Part shown: positions 49,801-62,075 of the stretch, in pieces
How the letters are laid out: each line of letters starts with the position of its first letter
How positions within the stretch are numbered: position 1 is the first letter of the stretch
Origin: Anniella stebbinsi
Lineage: Eukaryota; Chordata; Lepidosauria; Squamata; Anniellidae
NCBI GenBank assembly: GCA_029215795.1
Contig: JARDYH010000003.1
Location: 100,100,609 to 100,164,608 of the forward strand
Reading direction: 5' to 3'
DNA: 64,000 bases
Notes under the pieces: model-generated
Database searches by the model: none
Told to the model about the DNA's origin: nothing
Seen by the model: only the letters and a program-made list of their open reading frames with translations
Program-made: the position numbers and the translations under genes

Positions 49801-50590
49801 AAAATGGGTAAATTGTACAGGAACCGTGCAGATCAGCAGCAAATGACCTATTTTGAAATAGTTAGAAGCATTTACTCTAGCTTCAGGGAGTTCACTTGTT
49901 TCTGACACCTTTGTGTATTTTTACTGAACACTCGCTACTCATGCTTGTGTTCTAGCCTTAAACTCCCAAAGTGGTAAAATGGGTAAATTGTACAGGAACC
50001 GTGCAGATCAGCAGCAAATGACCTATATTGAACTAGTTACAAGCATTTACTCTAGTGTCAGGGATTTCACTTGTTTCTGACACCTTTGTGTATTTTTACT
50101 GAACACTCGCTAAGCAGGCGCGTGTTCTGGCCTTAAAATTCCAAAATGGTAAAATGGGTAAATTGTACAGGAACCGTGCAGATCAGCAGCAAATGACCTA
50201 TATTGAACTAGTTACAAGCATTTACTCTAGTGTCAGGGATTTCACTTGTTTCTGACACCTTTGTGTATTTTTACTGAACACTCGCTACTCAGGCTTGTGT
50301 TCTAGCCTTAAACTCCCAAAGTGGTAAATTGGGTAAATTGTACAGGAACCGTACAGATCAGCAGCAAATGACTTATTTTGAACTAGTTATAAGCATTTAC
50401 TCTAGTTTCAGGGAGTTCACTTGTTTCTGACACCTTTGTGTATTTTTACTGAACACTCGCTAGATAGGAGCGTGTTCAGGCCATAAAATTCCAAAATGGT
50501 AAAATGGGTAAATTGTACAGGAACCGTGCAGATCAGCAGCAAATGACCTATATTGAACTAGTTACAAGCATTTACTCTAGTGTCAGGGAT

Positions 50591-52382
50591 TTCACTTGTT
50601 TCTGACACCTTTGTGTATTTTTACTGAACACTCGCTACTCAGGCTTGTGTTCTAGCCTTAAACTCCCAAAGTGGTAAAATGGGTAAATTGTACAGGAACC
50701 GTGCAGATCATCAGCAAATGACCTATATTGAACTAGTTACAAGCATTTGCTCTAGTTTCAGAGAGTTCACTTGTTTCTGACACCTTTGCGTATTTTTACT
50801 GAACACTCGCTAGGCAGGCGCGTGTTCTGGCCTTAAAATTCCAAAATGGTAAAATGCGTAAATTGTACAGGAACTGTGCAGATCAGAAGCAAATGACCTG
50901 TTTTGAAATAGTTAGAAGCATTTACTCTAGCTTCAGGGAGTTCACTTGTTTCTGACACCTTTGTGTATTTTTACTGAACACTCGCTACTCAGGCTTGTGT
51001 TCTAGCCTTAAACTCCCAAAGTGGTAAAATGGGTAAATTGTACAGGAACCGTGCAGATCATCAGCAAATGACCTATATTGAACTAGTTACAAGCATTTGC
51101 TCTAGTTTCAGGGAGTTCACTTGTTTCTGACACCTTTGTGTATTTTTACTGAACACTCGCTAGATAGGAGCGTGTTCAGGCCTAAAAATTCCAAAATGGT
51201 AAAATGGGTAAATTGTACAGGAACCGTGCAGATCAGCAGCAAATGACCTATATTGAACTAGTTACAAGCATTTACTCTAGTGTCAGGGATTTCACTTGTT
51301 TCTGACACCTTTGTGTATTTTTACTGAACACTCGCTACTCAGGCTTGTGTTCTGGCCTTAAACTTCCAAAATGGTAAAATGGGTAAATTGTACAGGAACC
51401 GTGCAGATCAGCAGCAAATGACCTATATTGAACTAGTTACAAGCATTTACTCTAGTGTCAGGGATTTCACTTGTTTCTGACACCTTTGTGTATTTTTACT
51501 GAACACTCGCTAGGCAGGCGCGTGTTCTGGCCTTAAAATTCCAAAATAGTAAAATGGGTAAATTGTACAGGAACCGTGCAGATCAGCAGCAGATGACCTA
51601 TTTTGAACTAGTTGCAAGCATTTACTCTAGTTTCAGGGAGTTCACTTGTTTCTGACACTTTTGTGTATTTTTACTGAATACTCGCTAGATAGGAGCGTGT
51701 TCTAACCTTAAAATTCCAAAATGTTAAATGCGTAAATTGTACAGGAACCATGCAGATCAGCAGCAAATGACCTATATTGAACTAGTTACAAGCATTTACT
51801 CTAGTTTCAGGGATTTCACTTCTTTCTGACACCTTTGTGTATTTTTACTGAACACTCGCTAGGCAGGCGCGTGTTCTGGCCTTAAACTCCCAAAGTGTAA
51901 ATTAGGTAAATTGTACAGGAACCGTGCAGATCAGCAGCAAATGACTTATTTTGAACTAGTTATAAGCATTTACTCTAGTTTCAGGGAGTTCACTTCTTTC
52001 TGACACCGTTGTGTATTTTTACTGAACACTCGCTACTCAGGCTTGTGTTCTAGCCTTAAACTCCCAAAGTGGTAAATTGGGTAAATTGTACAGGAACCGT
52101 GCAGATCAGCAGCAGATGACCTATTTTGAACTAGTTGCAAGCATTTACTCTAGTTTCAGAGAGTTCACTTGTTTCTGACACTTTTGTGTATTTTTACTGA
52201 ATACTCGCTAGATAGGAGCGTGTTCTAACCTTAAAATTCCAAAATGTTAAATGCGTAAATTGTACAGGAACCATGCAGATCAGCAGCAAATGATCTATTT
52301 TGATCTAGTTCGAAGCATTTACTCTAGTTTCAGGGAGTTCACTTGTTTCTGACACCTTTGTGTATTTTTAATGAACACTCGC
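50591..52382 (+). repeat. Transition mosaic L-K-L-G-...-D-K-E-D
   Basis: Leaves the 9418-bp register. Two L monomers share GATCATCAGC and CATTTGCTCTAG (near 50707 and 51058) and resemble one near 47400. A D monomer with GTTCTAACCTT and ATGTTAAATGCG occurs twice, with heads at 51688 and 52211. That spacing of 523 bp is three monomers, two of them 174 bp. Confidence 0.7.
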
Positions 52383-53426
52383 TAGTCAGGCGCTTGTTCT
52401 AGCCTTAAACTCCCAAAGTGGTAAATTGGGTAAATTGTACAGGAACCGTGCAGATCAGCAGCAAATGACTTATTTTGAACTAGTTACAAGCATTTACTCT
52501 AGTTTCAGGGAGTTCACTTGTTTCTGACACCTTTGTGTATTTCCACTGAACACTCGCTAGTCAGGCTTGTGTTCTAGCCTTAAACTCCCAAAGTGGTAAA
52601 TTGGGTAAATTCTACAGGAACCGTGCAGATCAGTAGCAAATGACCTATTTTGAACTAGTTACAAGCATTTACTCTAGTTTCAGGGAGTTCACTTGTTTCT
52701 GACACCTTTGTGTATTTTTACTTAACACTCGCTAGTCAGGCGCGTGTTATGGCCTTAAAATTCGAAAATGGTAAAATGGGTAAATTGTACAGGAACAGTG
52801 CAGATCAGCAGCAAATGACCTATTTTGAACTTGTTATAAGCATTTACTCTAGTTTCAGGGAGTTCACTTGTTTCTGATACCTTTGTGTATTTTTACTGAA
52901 CACCCGCTAGGCAGGCGCTTGTTCTATCCTTAAACTCCCAAAGTGGTAAATTGGGTAAATTCTACAGGAACCGTGCAGATCAGCAGCAAAAGACCTATTT
53001 TGAACTAGTTACAAGCATTTACTCTAGTTTCAGGGAGTTCACTTGTTTCTGACACCTTTGTGTATTTTTACTGAACACTCGCTAGTCAGGCTTGTGGTCT
53101 AGCCTTAAACTCCCAAAGTGGTAAATTGGGTAAATTGTACAGGAACCGTGCAGATCAACAGCAAATGACTTATTTTGAACTAGTTATAAGCATTTATTCT
53201 AGTTTCAGGGAGTTCACTTGTTTCTGACACCTTTGTGTATTTTTACTGAACACTCGCTAGATAGGTGCGTGTTCTAGCCTTAAAATTCCAAAATGGTAAA
53301 ATGGGTAAATTGTACAGGAACAGTGCAGATCAGCAGCAAATGACCTATTTTGTACTAGTTACAAGCATTTACTCTAGTTCCAGGGAGTACACTTGTTTCT
53401 GATACCTTTGTGTATTTTTACTGAAC

Positions 53427-53504
53427 ATAGGTCATTTGCTGCTGATCTGCACGGTTCCTGTAGAATTTACCCAATTTACCACTTTGGGAGTTTAAGGATA
53501 GAAC
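53427..53504 (-). repeat. Inverted 78-bp monomer segment, copy 1
   Basis: Reads on the minus strand as GTTCTATCC, AAACTCCCAAAGTGG, TTCTACAGGAACC and finally CAAATGACCTAT, the middle of a monomer reversed between direct flanks. The source subtype is the GTTCTATCC / TTCTACAGG monomer found directly, for example near 52920-52995. Left join is TACTGAACA to TAGGTC; right join is GATAGAACA to CTTGTTTC. The overlaps are only 1-2 bases. Confidence 0.93.
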
Positions 53505-53584
53505 ACTTGTTTCTGACACCTTTGTGTATTTTTACTGAACACTCGCTAGGCAGGCGCTTGTTCTATCCTTAAACTCCCAAAGTG

Positions 53585-53594
53585 GTTCTACAGG
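53585..53594 (+). repeat. 13-bp internal deletion giving 162-bp monomers (first of ten)
   Basis: AAAGTGGTTCTACAG replaces AAAGTGGTAAATTGGG followed by TAAATTCTACAG. Further copies lie near 54440, 56967, 57942, 58742, 59079, 60800 and 63317, and with GTGGCTCTAC near 55419 and 61772. None is seen left of 53.5 kb. Most sit in the GTTCTATCC subtype, the same subtype that was inverted. Confidence 0.85.
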
Positions 53595-54739
53595 AACCGT
53601 GCAGATCAGCAGGAAATGACCTATTTTGATCTAGTTACAAGCATTTACTCTAGTTTCAGGGAGTTCACTTGTTTCTGACACCTTTGTGTATTTTTACTTA
53701 ACACTCGCTAGTCAGGCGCGTGTTATGGCCTTAAAATTCCAAAATGGTAAAATGGGTAAATTGTACAGGAACAGTGCAGATCAGCAGCAAATGACCTATT
53801 TTGAACTTGTTATAAGCATTTACTCTAGTTTCAGGGAGTTCACTTGTTTCTGATACCTTTGTGTATTTTTACTGAACACTCGCTAGGCAGGCGCTTGTTC
53901 TATCCTTAAACTCCCAAAGTGGTAAATTGGGTAAATTCTACAGGAACCGTGCAGATCAGCAGCAAATGACCTATTTTGAACTAGTTACAAGCATTTACTC
54001 TAGTTTCAGGGAGTTCACTTGTTTCTGACACCTTTGTGTATTTTTACTGAACACTCGCTAGTCAGGCTTGTGTTCTAGCCTTAAACTCCCAAAGTGGTAA
54101 ATTGGGTAAATTGTACAGGAACCGTGCAGATCAGCAGCAAATGACTTATTTTGAACTAGTTATAAGCATTTATTCTAGTTTCAGGGAGTTCACTTGTTTC
54201 TGACACCTTTGTGTATTTTTACTGAACACTCGCTAGATAGGTGCGTGCTCTAGCCTTAAAATTCCAAAATGGTGAAATGGGTAAATTGTACAGGAACAGT
54301 GCAGATCAGCAGCAAATGACCTATTTTGTACTAGTTACAAGCATTTACTCTAGTTTCAGGGAGTTCACTTTTTCCTGATAACTTTGTGTATTTTTACTGA
54401 ACACTCGCTAGGCAGGCGCTTGTTCTATCCTTAAACTCCCAAAGTGGTTCTACAGGAACCGTGCAGATCAGCAGCAAATGACCTATTTTGAACTAGTTAC
54501 AAGCATTTACTCTAGTTTCAGGGAGTTCACTTGTTTCTGACACCTTTGTGTATTTTTACTGAACACTCGCTAGATAGGTCCGTGTTCTAGCCTTAAAATT
54601 CCAAAACGGTAAAATGGGTAAATTGTACAATAACAGTGCAGATCAGCAGCAAATGACCTATTTTGAACGAGTTACAAGCATTTACTCTAGTTCCAGGGAG
54701 TTCACTTGTTTCTGATACCTTTGTGTATTTTTACTGAAC

Positions 54740-54817
54740 ATAGGTCATTTGCTGCTGATCTGCACGGTTCCTGTAGAATTTACCCAATTTACCACTTTGG
54801 GAGTTTAAGGATAGAAC
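54740..54817 (-). repeat. Inverted 78-bp monomer segment, copy 2
   Basis: Same breakpoints as the copy at 53427. Here it follows a GATAGGTCCG monomer and is followed by TTTCTGACATC and ACTTAACAC, a context shared with copies 3 to 5. Confidence 0.93.
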
Positions 54818-57261
54818 ACTTGTTTCTGACATCTTTGTGTATTTTTACTTAACACTCGCTAGTCAGGCGCGTGTTCTGGCCTTAAAATTCCAAAATGGTA
54901 AAATGGGTAAATTGTACAGGAACCGTGCAGATCAGCAGCAAATGACCTATTTTGAACGAGTTACAAGCATTTACTCTAGTTTCAGGGAGTTCACTTGTTT
55001 CTGACACCTTTGTGTATTTCCACTGAACACTCGCTAGTCAGGCTTGTGTTCTAGCCTTAAACTCCGAAAGTGGTAAATTGGATAAATTCTACAGGAACCG
55101 TGCAGATCAGCAGCAAATGACCTATTTTGATCTAGTTACAAGCATTTACTCTAGTTTCAGGGAGTTCACTTGTTTCTGACACCTTTGTGTATTTCCACTG
55201 AACACTCGCTTGTCAGGCTTGTGTTCTAGCCTTAAACTCCCAAAATGGTAAATTGGGTAAATTGTACAGAAACCGTGCAGATCAGCAGCAAATGATCTAT
55301 TTTGAACTAGTTACAAGCATTTACTCTAGTTTCATGGAGTTCACTTGTTTCTGACACCTTTGTGTATTTTTACTGAACACTCGCTAGTCAGGCCCGTGTT
55401 CTAGCCTTAAACTCCCAAAGTGGCTCTACAGGAACCGTGCAGATCAGCAGCAAATGACCTATTTTAAACTAGTTACAAGCATTTACTCTAGTTTCAGGGA
55501 GTTCACTTGGTTCTGACACCTTTGTGTATTTTCACTTAACACTCGCTAGTCAGGCACGTGTTCTAGCCTTAAACTCCCAAAATAGTAAATTGGGTAAATT
55601 GTACAGGAACCGTGCAGATCAGCAGCAAATGACCTATTTTGATCTAGTTCGAAGCATTTACTCTAGTTTCAGGGAGTTCACTTGTTTCTGACACCTTTGT
55701 GTATTTTTACTGAACACTCGCTAGGCCTTAACATTCCAAAATGGTAAAATGGGTAAATTGTACAGGAACCGTGCAGATCAGCAGCAAATGACTTATTTTG
55801 AACTAGTTACAAGCATTTACTCTAGTTTCAGGGAGTTCACTTGGTTCTGACACCTTTGTGTATTTCCACTGAACACTCGCTAGTCAGGCTTGTGTTCTAG
55901 CCTTAAACTCCCAAAGTGGTAAATTGGGTAAATTCTACAGGAACCGTGCAGATCAGTAGCAAATGACCTATTTTGAACTAGTTACAAGCATTTACTCTAG
56001 TTTCATGGAGTTCACTTGTTTCTGACACCTTTGTGTATTTTTACTTAACACTCGCTAGTCAGGCGCGTGTTATGGCCTTAAAATTCCAAAATGGTAAAAT
56101 GGGTAAATTGTACAGGAACAGTGCAGATCAGCAGCAAATGACCTATTTTGAACTTGTTATAAGCATTTACTCTAGTTTCAGGGAGTTCACTTGTTTCTGA
56201 TACCTTTGTGTATTTTTACTGAACACTCGCTAGGCAGGCGCTTGTTCTATCCTTAAACTCCCAAAGTGGTAAATTGGGTAAATTCTACAGGAACCGTGCA
56301 GATCAGCAGCAAATGACCTATTTTGATCTAGTTACAAGCATTTACTCTAGTTTCAGGGAGTTCACTTGTTTCTGACACCTTTGTGTATTTTTACTTAACA
56401 CTCGCTAGTCAGGCGCGTGTTCTGACCTTAAAATTCCAAAATGGTAAAATGGGTAAATTGTACAGGAACCGTGCAGATCAGCAGCAAATGACCTATTTTG
56501 AACTAGTTACAAGCATTTACTCTAGTTTCAGGGAGTTCACTTGTTTCTGACACCTTTGTGTATTTTTACTGAACACTCGCTAGTGAGGCTTGTGTTCTAG
56601 CCTTAAACTCCCAAAGTGGTAAATTGGGTAAATTGTACAGGAACCGTGCAGATCAGCAGCAAATGACTTATTTTGAACTAGTTATAAGCATTTATTCTAG
56701 TTTCAGGGAGTTCACTTGTTTCTGACACCTTTGTGTATTTTTACTGAACACTCGCTAGATAGGTGCGTGTTCTAGCCTTAAAATTCCAAAATGGTAAAAT
56801 GGGTAAATTGTACAGGAACAGTGCAGATCAGCAGCAAATGACCTATTTTGTACTAGTTACAAGCATTTACTCTAGTTTCAGGGAGTTCACTTGTTCCTGA
56901 TACCTTTGTGTATTTTTACTGAACACTCGCTAGGCAGGCGCTTGTTCTATCCTTAAACTCCCAAAGTGGTTCTACAGTAACCGTGCAGATCAGCAGCAAA
57001 TGACCTATTTTGAACTAGTTACAAGCATTTACTCTAGTTTCAGGGAGTTCACTTGTTTCTGACACCTTTGTGTATTTTTACTGAACACTCGCTAGATAGG
57101 TCCGTGTTCTAGCCTTAAAATTCCAAAACGGTAAAATGGGTAAATTGTACAATAACAGTGCAGATCAGCAGCAAATGACCTATTTTGAACTAGTTACAAG
57201 CATTTACTCTAGTTCCAGGGAGTTCACTTGTTTCTGATACCTTTGTGTATTTTTACTGAAC

Positions 57262-57339
57262 ATAGGTCATTTGCTGCTGATCTGCACGGTTCCTGTAGAA
57301 TTTACCCAATTTACCACTTTGGGAGTTGAAGGATAGAAC
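57262..57339 (-). repeat. Inverted 78-bp monomer segment, copy 3
   Basis: Same breakpoints. The composite monomer that holds it runs 57211-57499, 289 bp. A private T-to-G change gives GAGTTGAAGG, which creates a TTG at 57326 that opens a 66-codon frame of no evident meaning. Confidence 0.93.
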
Positions 57340-58237
57340 ACTTGTTTCTGACATCTTTGTGTATTTTTACTTAACACTCGCTAGTCAGGCGCGTGTTCTG
57401 GCCTTAAAATTCCAAAATGGTAAAATGGGTAAATTGTACAGGAACCGTGCAGATCAGCAGCAAATGACCTATTTTGAACTAGTTACAAGCATTTACTCTA
57501 GTTTCAGGGAGTTCACTTGTTTCTGACACCTTTGTGTATTTCCACTGAACACTCGCTAGTCAGGCTTGTGTTCTAGCCTTAAACTCCCAAAGTGGTAAAT
57601 TGGGTAAATTGTACAGGAACCGTGCAGATCAGCAGCAAATGACATATTTTGAACTAGTTATAAGCATTTATTCTAGTTTCAGGGAGTTCACTTGTTTCTG
57701 ACACCTTTGTGTATTTTTACTGAACACTCGCTAGATAGGTGCGTGTTCTAGCCTTAAAATTCCAAAATGGTAAAATGGGTAAATTGTACAGGAACAGTGC
57801 AGATCAGCAGCAAATGACCTATTTTGTACTAGTTACAAGCATTTACTCTAGTTTCAGGGAGTTCACTTGTTCCTGATACCTTTGTGTATTTTTACTGAAC
57901 ACTCGCTAGGCAGGCGCTTGTTCTATCCTTAAACTCCCAAAGTGGTTCTACAGGAACCGTGCAGATCAGCAGCAAATGACCTATTTTGAACTAGTTACAA
58001 GCATTTACTCTAGTTTCAGGGAGTTCACTTGTTTCTGACACCTTTGTGTATTTTTACTGAACACTCGCTAGATAGGTCCGTGTTCTAGCCTTAAAATTCC
58101 AAAACGGTAAAATGGGTAAATTGTACAATAACAGTACAGATCAGCAGCAAATGACCTATATTGAACTAGTTACAAGCATTTACTCTAGTTCCAGGGAGTT
58201 CACTTGTTTCTGATACCTTTGTGTATTTTTACTGAAC

Positions 58238-58315
58238 ATAGGTCATTTGCTGCTGATCTGCATGGTTCCTGTAGAATTTACCCAATTTACCACTTTGGGA
58301 GTTTAAGGATAGAAC
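58238..58315 (-). repeat. Inverted 78-bp monomer segment, copy 4
   Basis: Lies 976 bp after copy 3, which equals 289 + 3 x 175 + 162, so inversion and neighbours were duplicated as a block. Private change: CATGGTTCC where the other copies have CACGGTTCC. Confidence 0.93.
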
Positions 58316-59383
58316 ACTTGTTTCTGACATCTTTGTGTATTTTTACTTAACACTCGCTAGTCAGGCGCGTGTTCTGGCCTTAAAATTCCAAAATGGTAAA
58401 ATGGGTAAATTGTACAGGAACCGTGCAGATCAGCAGCAAATGACCTATTTTGAACTAGTTACAAGCATTTACTCTAGTTTCAGGGAGTTCACTTGTTTCT
58501 GACACCTTTGTGTATTTCCACTGAACACTCGCTAGTCAGGCTTGTGTTCTAGCCTTAAACTCCCAAAGTGGTAAATTGGGTAAATTGTACAGGAACCGTG
58601 CAGATCAGCAGCAAATGACATATTTTGAACTAGTTATAAGCATTTATTCTAGTTTCAGGGAGTTCACTTGTTTCTGACACCTTTGTGTATTTTTACTGAA
58701 CACTCGCTAGGCAGGCGCTTGTTCTATCCTTAAACTCCCAAAGTGGTTCTACAGGAACCGTGCAGATCAGCAGCAAATGACCTATTTTGAACTAGTTCCA
58801 AGCATTTACTCTAGTTTCAGGGAGTTCACTTGTTTCTGACACCTTTGTGTATTTTTACTGAACACTCGCTAGTCAGGCTTGTGTTCTAGCCTTAAACTCC
58901 CAAAGTGGTAAATTGGGTAAATTGTACAGGAACCGTGCAGATCAGCAGCAAATGACTTATTTTGAACTAGTTATAAGCATTTATTCTAGTTTCAGGGAGT
59001 TCACTTGTTTCTGACACCTTTGTGTATTTTTACTGAACACTCGCTAGGCAGGCGCTTGTTCTATCCTTAAACTCCCAAAGTGGTTCTACAGGAACCATGC
59101 AGATCAGCAGCAAATGACCTATTTTGAACTAGTTACAAGCATTTACTCTAGTTTCAGGGAGTTCACTTGTTTCTGACACCTTTGTGTATTTTTACTGAAC
59201 ACTCGCTAGTCAGGCCCGTGTTCTAGCCTTAAAATCCCAAAATGGTAAATTGGGTAAATTGTACAGGAACCGTGCAGATCAGCAGCAAATGACCTATTTT
59301 GAACTAGTTACAAGCATTTACTCTAGTTTCAGGGAGTTCACTTGGTTCTGACACCTTTGTGTATTTTCACTTAACACTCGCTA

Positions 59384-62075
59384 ATCAGGCACGTGTTCTA
59401 GCCTTAAACTCCCAAAATAGTAAATTGGGTAAATTGTACAGGAACCGTGCAGATCAGCAGCAAATGACCTATTTTGATCTAGTTCGAAGCATTTACTCTA
59501 GTTTCAGGGAGTTCACTTGTTTCTGACACCTTTGTGTATTTTTACTGAACACTCGCTAGGCCTTAACATTCCAAAATGGTAAAATGGGTAAATTGTACAG
59601 GAACCGTGCAGATCAGCAGCAAATGACTTATTTTGAACTAGTTACAAGCATTTACTCTAGTTTCAGGGAGTTCACTTGTTTCTGACACCTTTGTGTATTT
59701 CCACTGAACACTCGCTAGTCAGGCTTGTGTTCTAGCCTTAAACTCCCAAAGTGGTAAATTGGGTAAATTCTACAGGAACCGTGCAGATCAGTAGCAAATG
59801 ACCTATTTTGAACTAGTTACAAGCATTTACTCTAGTTTCAGGGAGTTCACTTGTTTCTGACACCTTTGTGTATTTTTACTTAACACTCGCTAGTCAGGCG
59901 CGTGTTATGGCCTTAAAATTCCAAAATGGTAAAATGGGTAAATTGTACAGGAACAGTGCAGATCAGCAGCAAATGACCTATTTTGAACTTGTTATAAGCA
60001 TTTACTCTAGTTTCAGGGAGTTCACTTGTTTCTGATACCTTTGTGTATTTTTACTGAACACTCGCTAGGCAGGCGCTTGTTCTATCCTTAAACTCCCAAA
60101 GTGGTAAATTGGGTAAATTCTACAGGAACCGTGCAGATCAGCAGCAAATGACCTATTTTGATCTAGTTACAAGCATTTACTCTAGTTTCAGGGAGTTCAC
60201 TTGTTTCTGACACCTTTGTGTATTTTTACTTAACACTCGCTAGTCAGGCGCGTGTTCTGACCTTAAAATTCCAAAATGGTAAAATGGGTAAATTGTACAG
60301 GAACCGTGCAGATCAGCAGCAAATGACCTATTTTGAACTAGTTACAAGCATTTACTCTAGTTTCAGGGAGTTCACTTGTTTCTGACACCTTTGTGTATTT
60401 TTACTGAACACTCGCTAGTGAGGCTTGTGTTCTAGCCTTAAACTCCCAAAGTGGTAAATTGGGTAAATTGTACAGGAACCGTGCAGATCAGCAGCAAATG
60501 ACTTATTTTGAACTAGTTATAAGCATTTATTCTAGTTTCAGGGAGTTCACTTGTTTCTGACACCTTTGTGTATTTTTACTGAACACTCGCTAGATAGGTG
60601 CGTGTTCTAGCCTTAAAATTCCAAAATGGTAAAATGGGTAAATTGTACAGGAACAGTGCAGATCAGCAGCAAATGACCTATTTTGTACTAGTTACAAGCA
60701 TTTACTCTAGTTTCAGGGAGTTCACTTGTTCCTGATACCTTTGTGTATTTTTACTGAACACTCGCTAGGCAGGCGCTTGTTCTATCCTTAAACTCCCAAA
60801 GTGGTTCTACAGTAACCGTGCAGATCAGCAGCAAATGACCTATTTTGAACTAGTTAATTTACTCTAGTTTCAGGGAGTTCACTTGTTTCTGACACCTTTG
60901 TGTATTTTTACTGAACACTCGCTAGATAGGTCCGTGTTCTAGCCTTAAAATTCCAAAACGGTAAAATGGGTAAATTGTACAATAACAGTGCAGATCAGCA
61001 GCAAATGACCTATTTTGTACTAGTTACAAGCATTTACTCTAGTTCCAGGGAGTTCACTTGTTTCTGATACCTTTGTGTATTTTTACTGAACATAGGTCAT
61101 TTGCTGCTGATCTGCACGGTTCCTGTAGAATTTACCCAATTTACCACTTTGGGAGTTTAAGGATAGAACACTTGTTTCTGACATCTTTGTGTATTTTTAC
61201 TTAACACTCGCTAGTCAGGCGCGTGTTCTGGCCTTAAAATTCCAAAATGGTAAAATGGGTAAATTGTACAGGAACCGTGCAGATCAGCAGCAAATGATCT
61301 ATTTTGAACTAGTTACAAGCATTTACTCTAGTTTCAGGGAGTTCACTTGTTTCTGACACCTTTGTGTATTTCCACTGAACACTCGCTAGTCAGGCTTGTG
61401 TTCTAGCCTTAAACTCCCAAAATGGTAAATTGGGTAAATTGTACAGAAACCGTGCAGATCAGCAGCAAATGATCTATTTTGAACTAGTTACAAGCATTTA
61501 CTCTAGTTTCATGGAGTTCACTTGTTTCTGACACCTTTGTGTATTTTTACTGAACACTCGCTAGTCAGGCCCGTGTTCTAGCCTTAAAATCCCGAAATGG
61601 TAAATTGGGTAAATTGTACAGGAACCGTGCAGATCAGCAGCAAATGACCCATTTTGAACTAGTTATAAGCATTTATTCTAGTTTCAGGGAGTTCACTTGT
61701 TTCTGACACCTTTGTGTATTTTTACTGAACACTCGCTAGGCAGGCGCTTGTTCTATCCTTAAACTCCCAAAGTGGCTCTACAGGAACCGTGCAGATCAGC
61801 AGCAAATGACCTATTTTGAACTAGTTACAAGCATTTACTCTAGTTTCAGGGAGTTCACTTGTTTCTGACACCTTTGTGTATTTTTACTGAACACTCGCTA
61901 GTCAGGCCCGTGTTCTAGCCTTAAAATCCCAAAATGGTAAATTGGGTGAATTGTACAGGAACCGTGCAGATCAGCAGCAAATGACCTATTTTGAACTAGT
62001 TACAAGCATTTACTCTAGTTTCAGGGAGTTCACTTGGTTCTGACACCTTTGTGTATTTTCACTTAACACTCGCTA
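59384..62075 (+). repeat. Higher-order block, copy 2, shortened (2692 bp)
   Basis: Matches copy 1 from 55549 through inversion 3. It then departs: after the GTCAGGCGCG monomer near 61206 it follows monomers like those at 55209-55420 (AAAATGGTAAATTGGG with TACAGAAACC, then GTCAGGCCCG). The head here reads ATCAGGCACG, a private A at 59384. Confidence 0.75.
61092..61169 (-). repeat. Inverted 78-bp monomer segment, copy 5
   Basis: Counterpart of copy 3 at offset 3830 rather than 3835, because a 5-bp deletion near 60857 (GTTAATTTACT for GTTACAAGCATTTACT) lies between the block start and this point. Confidence 0.93.

Larger units (their letters stand above)
41173..50590 (+). repeat. 54-monomer higher-order unit (9418 bp), copy 2
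   Basis: Second copy, in direct tandem with the first. Beyond 50590 the sequence still follows the unit start as far as 50678, then differs at 50679 (A against T at 41261). The array therefore leaves the 9418-bp register at the first monomer of a would-be third copy. AG at 47745-47746 is private to this copy. Confidence 0.9.
52383..55548 (+). repeat. Diverged domain with GTTCTATCC monomers and the first two inversions
   Basis: New subtypes dominate: GGCAGGCGCTTGTTCTATCC with TTCTACAGG, GTCAGGCGCGTGTTATGGCC with GAACTTGTT, and GATAGGTCCG with AAAACGG and ACAATAACAG. Changes such as TTTCCACTGAAC and TTTCATGGAG accumulate. Short 162-bp monomers begin here. Satellite continuity is unbroken. Confidence 0.8.
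55549..59383 (+). repeat. 21-unit higher-order block (3835 bp), copy 1
   Basis: Runs from the rare GTCAGGCACG head at 55549 to the next at 59384. Its length is accounted for by 21 units: 21 x 175, minus 16 for one I-like monomer, minus 4 x 13 for 162-bp monomers, plus 2 x 114 for inversion composites. Contains inversions 3 and 4 and an internal 976-bp duplication. Confidence 0.8.

Noticed and set aside
53427..53504. Inverted segment as a mobile element or terminal inverted repeat
   Set aside because: It is simply the middle of a local monomer in reverse orientation, with no foreign sequence, target-site duplication or coding capacity.
57326..57526. 66-codon open frame beginning inside inversion copy 3
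   Set aside because: The TTG start arises from one private base in the inverted segment and the frame then runs through an ordinary monomer. The other four inversion copies lack the start. Treated as a by-product.
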